DNA of 21,431 bases from Lichenicoccus sp964245755 (GTDB lineage Bacteria > Pseudomonadota > Alphaproteobacteria > Acetobacterales > Acetobacteraceae). The notes below the pieces were generated by a model. It did not search any database. It was not told where the DNA came from and saw only the letters and a program-made list of their open reading frames with translations. Where the stretch lies: positions 1 to 21,431 of the forward strand of contig CAXTNV010000054.1 of assembly GCA_964245755.1 (NCBI GenBank), in the 5' to 3' direction. Both the position numbers and the translations under genes were made by a program. Shown one piece after another: positions 21,300 to 21,431 of the stretch; the stretch's first letter is position 1, and every line of letters begins with the position of its first letter.

Positions 21300-21431
21300 T
21301 CAACCAGGCAGCGCCACCGGCGACGAGGCACTCGATACGGCTCTCTCTGCGACGATCCTGTCCACCTGCTCGACGGCGCGCCGGAAGGCCTCGGCCAGAC
21401 GCACGTCTTGCGGCCGGAACACCGCGCCGGT
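21300..21431 (-). CDS. C-terminus of an unidentified gene upstream of srlA (cut by window edge)
   Basis: The minus-strand frame is open from the right edge to a TGA at 21300-21302 and encodes 43 residues starting TGAVFRPQDVRLAEAFRRAV and ending ASSPVALPG. Its amphipathic RLAEAFRRAVEQVDRIVAERA helix and mainly G/C third positions look like real coding sequence. I cannot assign a family from this tail. It ends 71 bp before srlA on the same strand, so it could be the first gene or genes of the PTS operon, where a polyol-phosphate dehydrogenase, aldolase or kinase would be expected. Confidence 0.5.
   Translation of the reverse strand, partial: TGAVFRPQDVRLAEAFRRAVEQVDRIVAERAVSSASSPVALPG

Noticed and set aside
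1..21431. CRISPR array, insertion sequence or phage genes
   Set aside because: No regularly spaced repeats, transposase, integrase or terminal inverted repeats were recognised anywhere in the window.

Overview
This is a GC-rich window (I estimate well above 60 % GC, with strong G/C preference at third codon positions). Protein flavour and gene sets (CUT2 sugar ABC transporters, SMP-30 lactonases, SDRs, Ala/Arg-rich proteins) suggest an alphaproteobacterium, probably in Rhodospirillales/Acetobacteraceae or a neighbouring order. That placement is inference; there is no rRNA or marker gene here to fix it. No tRNA, rRNA, CRISPR array or intact insertion sequence was recognised. Nearly everything concerns uptake and conversion of sugars, polyols or sugar-like compounds.

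Layout. (1) 1-4.8 kb is a loosely packed accessory region: a frameshifted major-facilitator remnant at the left edge, a polyol-dehydrogenase-like SDR on the minus strand, a polytopic GT-C-like membrane protein, a YdcZ-type small membrane protein, and an unknown 84-residue protein with an excellent ribosome binding site and a repeat-containing leader. (2) 4.86-9.7 kb is a complete CUT2 (ribose/galactofuranose-type) ABC importer on the minus strand: binding protein, dual ATPase and two permeases, with start/stop overlap or near overlap between the last three genes. (3) 10.05-14.5 kb is a divergent plus-strand cluster: PhyH-type Fe(II)/2-oxoglutarate dioxygenase, PRISE-type enone reductase (extended SDR), SMP-30 lactonase, and an ACS-family MFS transporter. 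Sharing a 350-bp divergent promoter region with the ABC importer suggests one catabolic unit for an unknown, possibly plant-derived, sugar-like or lactone compound. (4) 14.5-17 kb holds an IspD-IspF-like fusion gene divergent from a SorC-family regulator, with a 21-bp imperfect palindrome between them. (5) 16.96-21.3 kb is a minus-strand glucitol/sorbitol-type PTS operon in the order IIC (srlA), IIBC (srlE), IIA (srlB), then a dedicated HPr-EI fusion, so the whole phosphoryl chain from PEP to polyol is encoded together. A further minus-strand gene upstream of srlA runs off the right edge.

The most interesting element is the IspD-IspF fusion. Its cytidylyltransferase half keeps every signature residue I can check, while its IspF half has lost a zinc-ligand histidine and several active-site residues. 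Its position next to a SorC regulator and a polyol PTS suggests a cytidylyltransferase repurposed to act on a PTS-derived polyol phosphate (CDP-polyol formation, or salvage of a methylerythritol-like polyol) rather than a housekeeping isoprenoid enzyme. This is a hypothesis; sequence supports the architecture and the residue losses, not the substrate.
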